DNA of 25,625 nucleotides, taken from contig DXMU01000011.1 of assembly GCA_019414025.1 (NCBI GenBank), forward strand, positions 1-25,625, in the 5' to 3' direction. Origin of the DNA: Collinsella sp. Lineage in GTDB: Bacteria; Actinomycetota; Coriobacteriia; Coriobacteriales; Coriobacteriaceae. This document shows positions 1-6,942 of this stretch, piece by piece. Position 1 is the first letter of the stretch. Each line of letters starts with the position of its first letter. A model generated the notes under the pieces. That model was not told where the DNA came from. It saw nothing but the letters and a program-made list of their open reading frames with translations, and did not search any database. The position numbers and the translations under genes were made by a program.

Positions 1-29
1 TCCCGATGTCCAAGAAATGGGAGGCAGTT

Positions 30-55
30 CACAGGCACCTTTGTGGTGGTTTTTT
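30..55. repeat. Right half of a GGGACAGG-type hairpin repeat at the window edge
   Basis: Bases 40-53 are identical to the 14-nt right arm of the hairpin at 3777-3790, and ACAGG precedes the arm in both places. The matching left arm is not present upstream within the window, so this is either a diverged half copy or the right side of a larger palindrome that starts outside. The T-run at its end would fit a terminator for an upstream gene that is not visible. Bases 56-157 hold no gene; the ribosome site of the next gene lies at about 141-148. Confidence 0.3.
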
Positions 56-157
56 ACCTGCAAAAATATGAATATGAGACATTTGTCACCTGCCGTTTTG
101 ATGCTCAAAGGCATATGAATGTGATGCTGAGCAGAGCAGAACGGAGGGGGTGCACCT

Positions 158-607
158 ATGGCGTCTCGGGGTTGCGCGTCTAATAAAATTGCGGGCGCGC
201 TTATCGCCGTGGTGGTCTTTGCCGCGGCGGTGACACTCATGCGAGCTTACGTTGCCGGCGACCATGGCGCTCAAGGAAAGACTGCCGCGCAAGCGTCGCT
301 CAACGATTGCGCTGCCGTTCCGGTGGCGGTCAAGCTTATCGAGGACGGGGAGGCGCGGACGGTCTATGAGACCGACGATGCCGAACTGGTCGCATCGACT
401 TTTGCCGCGCTCGATGGCTGCACCGTGGGGGATGCGGTGGATGAGCGGATGAGCGATGCCGGCCGAACGCTCGTCTTTGTCTATGCGGATGGCTCGGAGC
501 AATCGGTAGAACTTGAGGGCAAAAACATCGTGCTCGATAAGACGGCGTATCGACTTAACGGTGCCGATGAGTTATGGCGGCAGCTTGCCGCGATCAAAAA
601 CAGCTAA
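158..607 (+). CDS. Small membrane-anchored hypothetical protein (149 aa)
   Basis: Not recognised by name. The ATG at 158 follows a strong GGAGGGGG ribosome site (about 141-148). Residues 10-30 form one hydrophobic segment (AGALIAVVVFAAAV), so it is probably an N-in membrane anchor or an uncleaved signal with the rest outside the cell. The soluble part alternates polar and hydrophobic residues and contains a stretch like those of small extracellular beta-rich proteins of Gram-positive gut bacteria (VFVYADGSEQSVELEG, then a closing DELWRQL). It is 20 bases from the next start and probably co-transcribed with the zinc-ribbon and lipoprotein genes. The function is unknown. Confidence 0.8.
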   Translation: MASRGCASNKIAGALIAVVVFAAAVTLMRAYVAGDHGAQGKTAAQASLNDCAAVPVAVKLIEDGEARTVYETDDAELVASTFAALDGCTVGDAVDERMSDAGRTLVFVYADGSEQSVELEGKNIVLDKTAYRLNGADELWRQLAAIKNS

Positions 608-627
608 CGAAATTAGGGATGTACGGG

Positions 628-2187
628 ATGAGTGACTTGAGATTCTGCCCGGCGTGCGGGGCGCAGCTGCCTCGGGTCGCCGGCGTGCCGGTGCGATTTT
701 GCCCGGGGTGCGGCGTCCGACTTGAGGGCGTTGTGGGCTACTCGGGCGCCGTGGGGGCTACAGATGGGGCGACTGCCGATGACGACGCGGACGAAGGCGG
801 CGACCCGAGCGTGGACGCGCCGGCCGATGCACCGGTGGAGACTGCCGGCGTCGCGTCGTCTCGTGACGCGGCCACGACGGATGCGCCTCACATCGGTGAC
901 CTTGAGCTTCATGCCGCATGCGATACCTCTGGCGGCCAGGCACTCGCGCAGGTGGCGCTGCCGCGGGGCTGGCATATCGAAGAGGCGCATCTTGAGCGCA
1001 GCGGCAGTTTCGACTGCCCGATTTCGGTTGGCGTGACGGCGGCGGGTCCGATGGGTGAGCGGATTATGTACCGCTCCGAGCTCTGCTACGTGGATGCGGG
1101 CGCCGTTGCCAAGCGTATCCCCACGCAAACCGAACGCAAGGTGTTTGTGCACGTGGAGGCAGCTTGCGACGAGCTGGCTCAGGCCTGTGCAGCACGGCTG
1201 GGCGCGCGGGCAGAAGTTGTTGCCGAGCAACCGTACCCATCGAGCGCGGCGGTCGATATCGAGCGCGAGCGTGCCCGCGTAAAGCGCGAGGCGGCAAACG
1301 ACTTTGCGATCCAGGGCTTTTCGATGGAGCCGAGTGACGTGGTCTATGAGTGCCGCATGCGTCGATATCGGCTCACGGGCGCTCCAGTGCCCACCGAGCT
1401 CGCGGTGGCGACCAAAGTCGAGGGCTATATGTTTTCAATCGGCGGCGTCGCGGGTTCTATGGGTAAAGGTGTTGCCGCTGGGGCCGAGGCGCTGCTGGGC
1501 GCGGGCCTTTCGAGTGGACTGATCGGCGGTGTTTTGGGCAAGCGCCTGCGCGAGTGCCAGGCGGCGGCAGCGACGGGACGGGGCGTCGCGCAAGAACAGC
1601 CCACGGGTCGAGGCGGTTGCCCGGACGGAGCGTCGTTCGAGCTGGGTGCGGCCGACCTGCTGCAGTGGCGTATCAGGGACAGCTTCTGTTTGGTTGCGCC
1701 AGAAGGTCGCCTGGACGAGGCGGCCTCCACGGCGCTTGCATCAATGGCGTCGACTCTGCGGCTCAATCCGGCGATTGCACGCGAGACGTCAGCTCAAAAG
1801 CAACAGATGGTGCTTGAGCAGCGCCAACGCACGCAGATGAACATTGCCCAGCAGCAACAGCAGTTTGCAGCCTGGCAACAGATGCATGCCTCGCAACAGG
1901 CGACGTTCGACAGCTACCAGCAGGCGTGGTTCGATCGCAGCGACCGTCAGCACGCCGCGAATATGGCTGCCAGCGCCGCCAATTTTTCCAGCGCGGGCGT
2001 GGGGACGGGCGCTGCCTCGTATTCCGATGCCATTCGCGGGGTCAACCATTACGCCAGACCCGACGGCACCGATGTCGAGGTCTCGGTGATGGCCGACCAG
2101 GCCTGGGTCAACGGTTCGGGCGATGTGATCGGTACACGCGATGGTTTTGAACCCGGTTTTGGCTGGACGGAGCTGCCTCGTCAATAG
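628..2187 (+). CDS. Zinc-ribbon protein with glycine-rich hydrophobic segment and Gln-rich tail (519 aa)
   Basis: The start at 628 is preferred over in-frame ATGs at 574 and 619, because AGGG at 615-618 gives 9-base spacing and the zinc ribbon then begins at residue 7. C7-x2-C10 and C25-x2-C28 make a double-CxxC zinc ribbon. A long acidic, Ala/Asp-rich linker follows (about 35-90), then a beta-rich middle domain. About residues 264-306 form a Gly/Ala-rich hydrophobic stretch (FSIGGVAGSMGKGVAAGA) that could contact a membrane. A Gln-rich helical segment (about 390-435) precedes a C-terminal block with YARPDGTDVEV and GFGWTELP. This architecture, zinc ribbon plus body, is common in uncharacterised Gram-positive proteins, and no enzyme motif is visible. 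It sits between a membrane-anchored protein and two lipoproteins, suggesting an envelope role; this is inference. Confidence 0.85.
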   Translation: MSDLRFCPACGAQLPRVAGVPVRFCPGCGVRLEGVVGYSGAVGATDGATADDDADEGGDPSVDAPADAPVETAGVASSRDAATTDAPHIGDLELHAACDTSGGQALAQVALPRGWHIEEAHLERSGSFDCPISVGVTAAGPMGERIMYRSELCYVDAGAVAKRIPTQTERKVFVHVEAACDELAQACAARLGARAEVVAEQPYPSSAAVDIERERARVKREAANDFAIQGFSMEPSDVVYECRMRRYRLTGAPVPTELAVATKVEGYMFSIGGVAGSMGKGVAAGAEALLGAGLSSGLIGGVLGKRLRECQAAAATGRGVAQEQPTGRGGCPDGASFELGAADLLQWRIRDSFCLVAPEGRLDEAASTALASMASTLRLNPAIARETSAQKQQMVLEQRQRTQMNIAQQQQQFAAWQQMHASQQATFDSYQQAWFDRSDRQHAANMAASAANFSSAGVGTGAASYSDAIRGVNHYARPDGTDVEVSVMADQAWVNGSGDVIGTRDGFEPGFGWTELPRQ

Positions 2188-2260
2188 CGTGAGGCGGCTT
2201 ATGTGTGAATCGATGCCGGATACGTTTCTCGGCATGGTGATAAAGAACGGGAAAGGAACA

Positions 2261-3019
2261 ATGATGAGGGAGACGGTACTTTCGCGCACGGCATTTGTCG
2301 CGGCGGCGGGAACGGCGCTGCTGACGCTTGTGGGGTGCGGCGGACAGCGGACACAGGATGCGACGGGTTTTAACGACGACCGCCCGGTAAAGGACAAGAT
2401 GGACGCGGGTGCGACGTCGGGCGATTCCGGCGACGCGGACAGCGACTCGGGTGCGGACAGCGGCTCGGCGGATGCGTTCGATACGTGGTCGGATGATTGC
2501 TGGGATGCGCACCGCAACATCAGCATCTCGGCACTCCTCGAGCTTAAGGGCTGGCAGTTGCAGGAGTTTGCCTCGCAGCAGGGCTATACCTGGCAAGACG
2601 CGCTCGAGATGTACGAGGACGAGGCGGGACACGTGCTCAGCGTCTGCAATATCAGCAAGGACGGCGCGACCGAATGGCTCGGCGAGGACGAAATCGGAAA
2701 GCTCGACAAGGGCGGCACCGGAAGCACCGTGATGTTCACGCTGCAACTTTCGGGCTATTCGAGCTGCGAGGAGGTTATCGCGGGCTTTTCCGTGCCGATC
2801 GAGGACCGGGCGCAGATTACTTCGGGCTCATGGGTCGCGTGCGTATACGGTTCCAACATGGCGCGGCACGTTGCCATGGTGAGCCCGATGGAAAACGGTG
2901 ACTACCGCTTGGATCTCATTACCGGGGAGGCTATCAAGACCGGTAGGTTTACCCAGGGCGGCGGTGCTCCGACGATAGACGAATTTTGGCAGGAAAAGAC
3001 TGGACGCGCGCTCGGCTAG
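2261..3019 (+). CDS. Lipoprotein, paralogue A (252 aa)
   Basis: A longer ORF opens at 2141, but the ATG at 2261 has a GAAAGGA ribosome site (2251-2257) and gives a clean lipoprotein signal: hydrophobic segment, then LVGC with the lipid-modified cysteine at residue 26. The n-region reads LSRTAFVAAAG, which resembles a Tat signal that has lost its second arginine. Residues about 45-85 are a Ser/Asp/Gly-rich acidic linker. The folded part contains ISALLELKGWQLQEF, GYTWQDA, and ends APTIDEFWQ. These match the next gene's product in order and position (YAAINLDGADLVRLL, YEWQGE, DIDELW), so the two are tandem paralogues. The function is unknown; it is probably displayed on the outer face of the membrane. 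Confidence 0.85.
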   Translation: MMRETVLSRTAFVAAAGTALLTLVGCGGQRTQDATGFNDDRPVKDKMDAGATSGDSGDADSDSGADSGSADAFDTWSDDCWDAHRNISISALLELKGWQLQEFASQQGYTWQDALEMYEDEAGHVLSVCNISKDGATEWLGEDEIGKLDKGGTGSTVMFTLQLSGYSSCEEVIAGFSVPIEDRAQITSGSWVACVYGSNMARHVAMVSPMENGDYRLDLITGEAIKTGRFTQGGGAPTIDEFWQEKTGRALG

Positions 3020-3054
3020 GTGTGACGTGGCCAATACCATAGCGAGGAACGAAC

Positions 3055-3741
3055 ATGATGAATGAAGTGACGATGAACCGTGCGGCCTTTGTGGCAGGCG
3101 CGGGTGCGCTGGCTTGTGCGCTGGCTGGCTGCTCGGGCGGATTGGGCGGCGCGGGCGGTGCCAAGAAGGCGACCACGGCGGACGCCGCCTGTATAGACGA
3201 CAACGCCAACGTGACGGTCTATGCTGCGATCAACTTGGACGGCGCCGACCTGGTGCGCCTGCTCAAGCATCAAAACTATGAGTGGCAAGGCGAGAGCGTG
3301 GGCTACGGTGCCGCCGATGACGCGGGGCTTTTCGCTTTTACCTTTTCTAAGATTTCGGATGACGTGGACGAACTTGCGAACAGCGCGATACCGCTTTCGA
3401 AGTCCGAGTACGAGGAACTTGAGCCGGGCGGCGGAGACGATAGCGTGGCGATTTTGCTCTCGGTGGGTGGCTATACGACGGGCGATCGTGCGCTCACCGG
3501 CGCAATCGGCGATGCGGCGATAGTGCAGGAGAAGTGCACAATCGACGATTCCGCGTATTGGCTGGTCAAGGCGCTCGACGGCAACCGTTACGTGATTTCG
3601 GCCTACGACACCGAAGATGATGGCGACAGCGCGCATGACATCTATATCTATAGTGAGTCTTTTATTCACACCGGTTATCTGAGCGGCGGCGACCAAATCG
3701 ATATTGACGAACTCTGGAGCCGCCTGACCAATGCCTCGTAG
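3055..3741 (+). CDS. Lipoprotein, paralogue B (228 aa)
   Basis: The ATG at 3055 follows GAGGAAC (3043-3049). The signal has MNRAAFVAGAG, then LAGC with the cysteine at residue 26, exactly as in the upstream paralogue, and again looks like a degenerate Tat-type n-region. The body is shorter because the acidic linker of the paralogue is missing. Shared blocks are the N-terminal strand-helix (NVTVYAAINLDGADLVRLL), the aromatic YEWQ, SVGGYTTGDRALTGAI (compare LSGYSSCEEVIAGF in A), a late RYVISAYD segment, and the terminal DIDELW. The start lies 35 bases after the stop of copy A. No catalytic motif is visible. A GGGGACAGG hairpin lies directly downstream. Confidence 0.85.
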   Translation: MMNEVTMNRAAFVAGAGALACALAGCSGGLGGAGGAKKATTADAACIDDNANVTVYAAINLDGADLVRLLKHQNYEWQGESVGYGAADDAGLFAFTFSKISDDVDELANSAIPLSKSEYEELEPGGGDDSVAILLSVGGYTTGDRALTGAIGDAAIVQEKCTIDDSAYWLVKALDGNRYVISAYDTEDDGDSAHDIYIYSESFIHTGYLSGGDQIDIDELWSRLTNAS

Positions 3742-3747
3742 CGCATC

Positions 3748-3790
3748 AAAACCAACACAAAGGGGACAGGCGCGCATTTGTGGTGGTTTT
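3748..3790. repeat. GGGGACAGG hairpin repeat, copy A
   Basis: Arms 3748-3761 and 3777-3790 are complementary at 13 of 14 positions around the loop GGGGACAGGCGCGCA. It ends in TTTT on the plus strand and AAAA starts the left arm, so it could terminate in either direction. The lipoprotein gene stops at 3741 and pyrE starts at 3881. The loop motif recurs at 13307-13387 with different but self-complementary arms. Confidence 0.75.
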
Positions 3791-3880
3791 GCCGGTTGAC
3801 GACTCGGCAAAGCGCGCCCGCATCGATGCCCTGCCTGCGCTAAACTGGAAGGCACGTACGCGATTACGAGAGGAGCCCGC

Positions 3881-4561
3881 ATGGAGGCTTACAAGCAAGA
3901 GTTCATCAAGTTCATGGTCGAGTCCGACGTTCTTAAGTTCGGCAGCTTTACGCTCAAGAGTGGCCGTCAGTCCCCGTTCTTTATGAACGCCGGCGCTTAT
4001 GTGACGGGCTATCAGCTCAAGAAGCTGGGCGAGTATTACGCCCAGGCCATCCACGATAACTTTGGCGACGACTTTGACGTGCTGTTTGGACCGGCCTACA
4101 AGGGCATTCCGCTGGCCGTCGTGACCGCCATTGCCTACCACGAGCTGTACGGCAAGGAGGTCAAGTACTGCTGCGACCGTAAAGAGGCCAAGGACCACGG
4201 TGCCGACAAGGGCAACCTGCTGGGCTATGAGCCCCAGGACGGCGACCGTGTGATCATGGTCGAGGACGTTACCACCAGCGGCAAGTCCATCGACGAGACC
4301 TATCCCAAGGTTAAGGCTGCTGCTGACGTCGAAATTAAGGGCCTGATCGTGTCCCTCAATCGCATGGAGGTCGGCAAGGGCGGCGTGACCACCGCGCAGA
4401 AGGAGATCGAGGCCAGGTACGGTTTCCCCGTCGCGAGCATCGTTTCTATGGCCGAGGTCGTCGAGACGCTCTACAACCACGAGATCGACGGCAAGGTCGT
4501 TATCGATGACGAGCTCAAGGCCGCCATCGACGCCTACTACGAGCAGTACGGAGTTCGTTAG
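3881..4561 (+). CDS. pyrE: Orotate phosphoribosyltransferase
   Basis: Transfers the phosphoribosyl group of PRPP to orotate to give OMP, the fifth step of de novo UMP synthesis, in the cytoplasm. The 226-aa product has the type I phosphoribosyltransferase PRPP loop at about 124-136 (VIMVEDVTTSGKS), an N-terminal FTLKSGRQSPFF block (about 23-34), the VLFGPAYKGI block (about 67-76), and the Lys/Arg-containing CCDRKEAKDHG flexible loop (about 97-107). These place it in the orotate branch and not with hypoxanthine or adenine enzymes. The length fits the long form of the family. The ATG at 3881 follows GAGAGGAG. It stands alone here, away from other pyr genes, and no PyrR leader or attenuator was recognised upstream. 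A two-hairpin element starts within a few bases of its stop. Confidence 0.95.
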   Translation: MEAYKQEFIKFMVESDVLKFGSFTLKSGRQSPFFMNAGAYVTGYQLKKLGEYYAQAIHDNFGDDFDVLFGPAYKGIPLAVVTAIAYHELYGKEVKYCCDRKEAKDHGADKGNLLGYEPQDGDRVIMVEDVTTSGKSIDETYPKVKAAADVEIKGLIVSLNRMEVGKGGVTTAQKEIEARYGFPVASIVSMAEVVETLYNHEIDGKVVIDDELKAAIDAYYEQYGVR

Positions 4562-4564
4562 TTC

Positions 4565-4763
4565 CGCGGGTTTACCAACCCGCGTAACCAGTTGACGCTG
4601 CGCGGGCCGCATTTGGACAATCTGACGTTCAACTTCAAGGGCGCGACCAGAAGGTCAGCGCCCTTTCGTTACACGTCACCTTGTCTCAAATGCGACCCGC
4701 TCGCTGTCCGTCCTCTACCTGCGGCGTTGCCTTGCTCCGGATGCGGCACCTGGGGACACTCCT
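4565..4763. repeat. Two-hairpin structured element, copy 1
   Basis: It begins 3 bases after the pyrE stop. Hairpin 1: 4565-4572 pairs perfectly with 4577-4584 around the tetraloop TACC. Hairpin 2: about 4591-4644 pairs imperfectly with about 4658-4709; its tip is AAGGGCGC/GCGCCCTT around GACCAGAAGGTC. The right end carries a block (4695-4731, CCCGCTCGCTGTCC through GCGGCGTTGCC) and then TGCGGCACCTGGGGAC. The copy at 6943-7140 keeps loops and outer blocks, but its stem sequences differ and still pair. Possible roles are terminator, structured 3' UTR, or palindromic mobile repeat. Confidence 0.8.
4637..4670 (+). terminator. Probable intrinsic terminator for pyrE (tip of the element)
   Basis: 4637-4644 pairs with 4658-4665 (8 bp) and GACC/GGTC inside the loop adds 4 bp; the tail reads TTTCGTT, a modest T-run. 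It is the apex of the long hairpin of the repeat element, so terminator function is inferred from structure only. Confidence 0.5.
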
Positions 4764-4775
4764 GATGTAGTCGTT

Positions 4776-4810
4776 GGGTACTCATTGGGGACGTACTTAA
4801 ATGAGTGCCC
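4776..4810. repeat. GGGGAC hairpin repeat
   Basis: Arms 4776-4786 and 4800-4810 pair over 11 bp with one G-T wobble; the 13-nt loop is GGGGACGTACTTA. Another GGGGAC motif, without a clear hairpin, lies at 4752-4757. The hairpin resembles the GGGGAC repeats near 7129-7175 and belongs to the same style of small palindrome as the GGGACAGG family. Confidence 0.6.
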
Positions 4811-4817
4811 ACGAAGT

Positions 4818-4881
4818 GAGAGTGGATAATCTCCCGTTTTTGGTCTGTTTGCGGGCTCAAAGTGGGAGATTATCCACTCTC
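4818..4881. repeat. Inverted repeat, 18 bp perfect arms
   Basis: 4818-4835 and 4864-4881 are perfect reverse complements (GAGAGTGGATAATCTCCC). The stem extends inward to 23 bp with two wobble pairs (4836-4840 with 4859-4863). No T-tract follows on either strand, so it does not look like a simple terminator. Bases 4882-4914 hold nothing else recognisable. Confidence 0.7.
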
Positions 4882-4914
4882 GTCATTTGAGTGTCCAAAA
4901 ATCCACGCTCGTCG

Positions 4915-5257
4915 CTACTTGAGCCCGGGCAGGCGGGTGTAGGGAAACGAGCGCTCTAGGAACTCGGAGCAGCGGGCGTAGTCTTTGGCGAAGTAGCTGC
5001 TGTAGAGCGAATCAAGCACATATTGCACGGCAATATGGCTGGCAAACTGCGTGATGCGGTGCGTCATGCTCTCGTGATCGCTCGCCGTAAGGTAGGCGGT
5101 AAAACCGGGGTGCAGGCGCGCGCAATATGGCGTGCCGATAACGATGAAGGGGACATGCCGACTGCTGAGGATCGGCAAGATGTCCTTGAGGTTGGGGGCA
5201 AGGCCGCTGTAGGAGATGACGATCGCCGTATGGCCGGGGTCCGAGGCAAGCGAAGTC
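4915..5257 (-). pseudogene. Remnant of an RpiR/MurR-type transcription regulator (C-terminal SIS domain)
   Basis: Read on the minus strand, the frame from about 5257 down to the stop at 4915-4917 encodes about 113 residues of an SIS sugar-phosphate-binding domain: ASDPGHTAIVISYSG, then APNLKDILPIL, VPFIVIGTP, and a C-terminal FLERSFPYTRLPGL. RpiR proteins normally have an N-terminal HTH_6 DNA-binding domain of about 80 residues and the first half of the SIS domain. Both are gone, and a stop codon lies just upstream at 5269-5271. The homology stops abruptly where the 6-phospho-beta-glucosidase remnant begins on the other strand. RpiR regulators commonly control PTS sugar operons, so the two fragments probably come from one beta-glucoside locus. 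Confidence 0.75.
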
Positions 5258-5506
5258 GGCCTTGCCTTCTACGACCACGTCTTCGACTGCCTGCACGCAC
5301 GGTATCAAACCGCTTGTCACGCTTAGCCACTACGAGATGCCCCATGCCCTGGTCTCCGCCGGCACCGGCGAGATGCGCAAGCGCTACGGCTTTATCCACG
5401 TCGGTAAGCACGACGATGGCACCGGTACCTATGAGCGCCGCCGCAAGGACAGCTTCTTCGCCTACCAGAAGATCATCCAGAGCAACGGTGCCGAGGGTCT
5501 TGGAAG
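5258..5506 (+). pseudogene. Frameshifted, internally deleted 6-phospho-beta-glucosidase (GH1) remnant
   Basis: Three GH1 pieces survive. First, LAFYDHVFDCLHA (about 5261-5299). Second, after a shift of reading frame near 5297-5300, HGIKPLVTLSHYEMP (about 5300-5344). Third, joined directly to it, the C-terminal VSAGTGEMRKRYGFIHV through TGTYERRRKDSFFAYQKII (about 5350-5490). In intact enzymes of roughly 460-480 residues the second and third pieces are about 300 residues apart, so the middle, including both catalytic glutamates, is missing. The start of the gene is also missing. The product cannot be active. Together with the abutting RpiR fragment it records loss of a beta-glucoside PTS locus. 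Confidence 0.8.
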
Positions 5507-5529
5507 GGCTTGCGATTCGAACCTCTGCC

Positions 5530-5558
5530 TTAGTTTTTAGGCCATTTGGCACTATAAT
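5530..5558 (+). promoter_or_regulatory. Probable promoter of the EIIA gene
   Basis: A perfect -10 box TATAAT lies at 5553-5558, with a weak -35 (TTAGTT, 5530-5535) at 17-base spacing. Transcription would start near 5565, about 43 bases before the ATG at 5608. The -35 is poor, so an activator or strong upstream element may be needed. Confidence 0.5.
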
Positions 5559-5607
5559 CACCATAGGCATGCGCATAACGTTGCGCTTAATCAAGAGGAG
5601 AAAACGT

Positions 5608-6144
5608 ATGGGTCTGTTTGACATGTTCAAGAAGAAGGCTGAACCCGCGGCTGCTGCTGCTCCGGCCTCCATCTCTGCTTCTGCCGGCGCCGACGTGCTG
5701 TGCTCGCCTGTCAAGGGCAAGGTCATCAAGATGGCTGACGTTCCCGATCCCGTCTTTGGTGGCGAGGTCCTGGGCAAGGGCTGCGCCGTGTGGCCCGAGG
5801 ACGACCTGGTCTACGCTCCCTGCGACGGTAAGGTGACCGTCACCATGGGTCACGCCGTGGGCCTGCAGTCCGATAGCGGCATCGAGGTTCTGGTGCACGT
5901 TGGCGTCGATACCGTCAACATGAACGGCGACGGCTTCGAGGGCTTCGTCAAGGCCGACGACGTCGTGAAGGCCGGCCAGCCCATGCTCAAGATTGACCGC
6001 GCCAAGATCGCCGCTGCCGGTTACAAGGACTGCGTCGTCGTGGCCGTGTCCAACACCGCCGAGTTTGCCGATGTCGAGCTCGCCGTCGAGGCTGAGTCCG
6101 CCGTCGCCGCCGGCGATGCCATCGTCAAGGTCGTCCGCAAGTAA
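5608..6144 (+). CDS. crr: PTS system glucose-type EIIA component
   Basis: Phosphocarrier that takes phosphate from HPr and passes it to an EIIB domain of a glucose/glucoside-family permease; cytoplasmic. The 178-aa product has the EIIA-Glc fold signatures. H97 in EVLVHVGVDTV is the expected phosphorylated histidine and H82 in GHAVGLQSDSG its conserved partner. Residues 10-28 form an Ala/Pro-rich linker, typical where an EIIA domain has been separated from, or once attached to, a larger PTS protein. The ATG at 5608 follows AAGAGGAG. It has its own promoter and terminator, so it is a single-gene unit, and may serve several permeases elsewhere in the genome. The decayed beta-glucoside locus directly upstream makes it tempting to see this as a survivor of that operon, but that is inference. 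Confidence 0.92.
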   Translation: MGLFDMFKKKAEPAAAAAPASISASAGADVLCSPVKGKVIKMADVPDPVFGGEVLGKGCAVWPEDDLVYAPCDGKVTVTMGHAVGLQSDSGIEVLVHVGVDTVNMNGDGFEGFVKADDVVKAGQPMLKIDRAKIAAAGYKDCVVVAVSNTAEFADVELAVEAESAVAAGDAIVKVVRK

Positions 6145-6168
6145 GCTGTAGCGTCCAGAAGATGTTTT

Positions 6169-6202
6169 AGGGTGGTTGGATTGTCCGGCCACCCTTTTTA
6201 TT
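6169..6202 (+). terminator. Intrinsic terminator of the EIIA gene
   Basis: 6170-6180 pairs with 6184-6194 over 11 bp (two G-T wobbles) around a TTG loop, followed by TTTTTATT. It lies 25 bases after the stop codon. Confidence 0.85.
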
Positions 6203-6381
6203 AGACCGGGTGCACACGTTTTATTGCGCGTTGGGCAAGTCTACAGACCGTTCGGATGCTAAAACGAACCGACCGCGCCTTCGTACTGCCGAGGGTGTTC
6301 ATTAGCTGATAGTATGGGCCTACCTTATTACAACGTGCGCCGTGTCCGGGAAGCGCGGTGCCGCTCATTGGGAGGAACAAC

Positions 6382-6939
6382 ATGAAAAAGAAGCTGCTGC
6401 TTGCGCCCCTCATGGCCGTCTTGGTTGCGTGCGTGGTCCTGCTTTCCGGCTGCGGAGGCCCTTCGGTCGAGGAACTCATCACCAAGGACCTTACGACTCA
6501 GTTTGATGAGGTTAAGAATGGCGGAGACGATTTCCTCGCCGGTCTGGAAGAGGCTTCGGGCGACGAGTTCGAGCAGCTGGGCATCGATCCCAAGGAGTAT
6601 GCCAAGAGCTATCTCGAGGGCTTTGACTACAAGATCGGCGACGTGACGGTCGACGAGGACAAGGGCACCGCAACTGCCGAGGTCACCATCACCTGCAAGT
6701 CCATGAACCAGATCGTTGAGGATTTTGCCACCCAGTACCAGGAGAAGGTCGCCGCGCTCGATTCGATGCCTTCCGATGACGAGTTGTACAAGATGGCCGG
6801 TCAGGTTATGGTCGATGTGACTAAGGCTGCTAAAACCAAGGACACCAAGGTCACCTTCAAGTACTCCTGCAATGACGACGGCGAGTGGTCTGCCGACGAT
6901 TCCGCAACCAACGAGATGATGAATGCGATGATGAGCTAG
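6382..6939 (+). CDS. Lipoprotein of unknown function (185 aa)
   Basis: The ATG at 6382 is chosen over an in-frame ATG at 6358, because GGAGGAA (about 6369-6375) sits at good spacing and the MKKK n-region begins the signal. The lipobox LSGC puts the lipidated cysteine at residue 24. The mature part is acidic and mostly helical: PSVEELITKDLTTQFDEV, then YAKSYLEGFDYKIGDV, and a beta strand pair around GTATAEVTITCKSMNQIV. This layout resembles small Gram-positive lipoproteins with an antisigma-like or DUF5105-like fold, but the family call is weak. It is not a paralogue of the 2261/3055 lipoproteins by eye. It is a single-gene unit with a two-hairpin element 3 bases after the stop. Confidence 0.85.
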   Translation: MKKKLLLAPLMAVLVACVVLLSGCGGPSVEELITKDLTTQFDEVKNGGDDFLAGLEEASGDEFEQLGIDPKEYAKSYLEGFDYKIGDVTVDEDKGTATAEVTITCKSMNQIVEDFATQYQEKVAALDSMPSDDELYKMAGQVMVDVTKAAKTKDTKVTFKYSCNDDGEWSADDSATNEMMNAMMS

Positions 6940-6942
6940 GGG

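Noticed and set aside
4669..4860. A minus-strand 63-codon ORF across the repeats, and similar small ORFs at 7007-7346
   Set aside because: They translate the repeat elements themselves, have no ribosome site or family, and their similarity to each other reflects repeated DNA.
5508..5530. A tRNA T-arm-like GGTTCGAATC on the minus strand
   Set aside because: The flanking bases do not form a T-stem, and no acceptor, D-arm or anticodon stem is found. It is probably chance or a leftover at the deletion scar.
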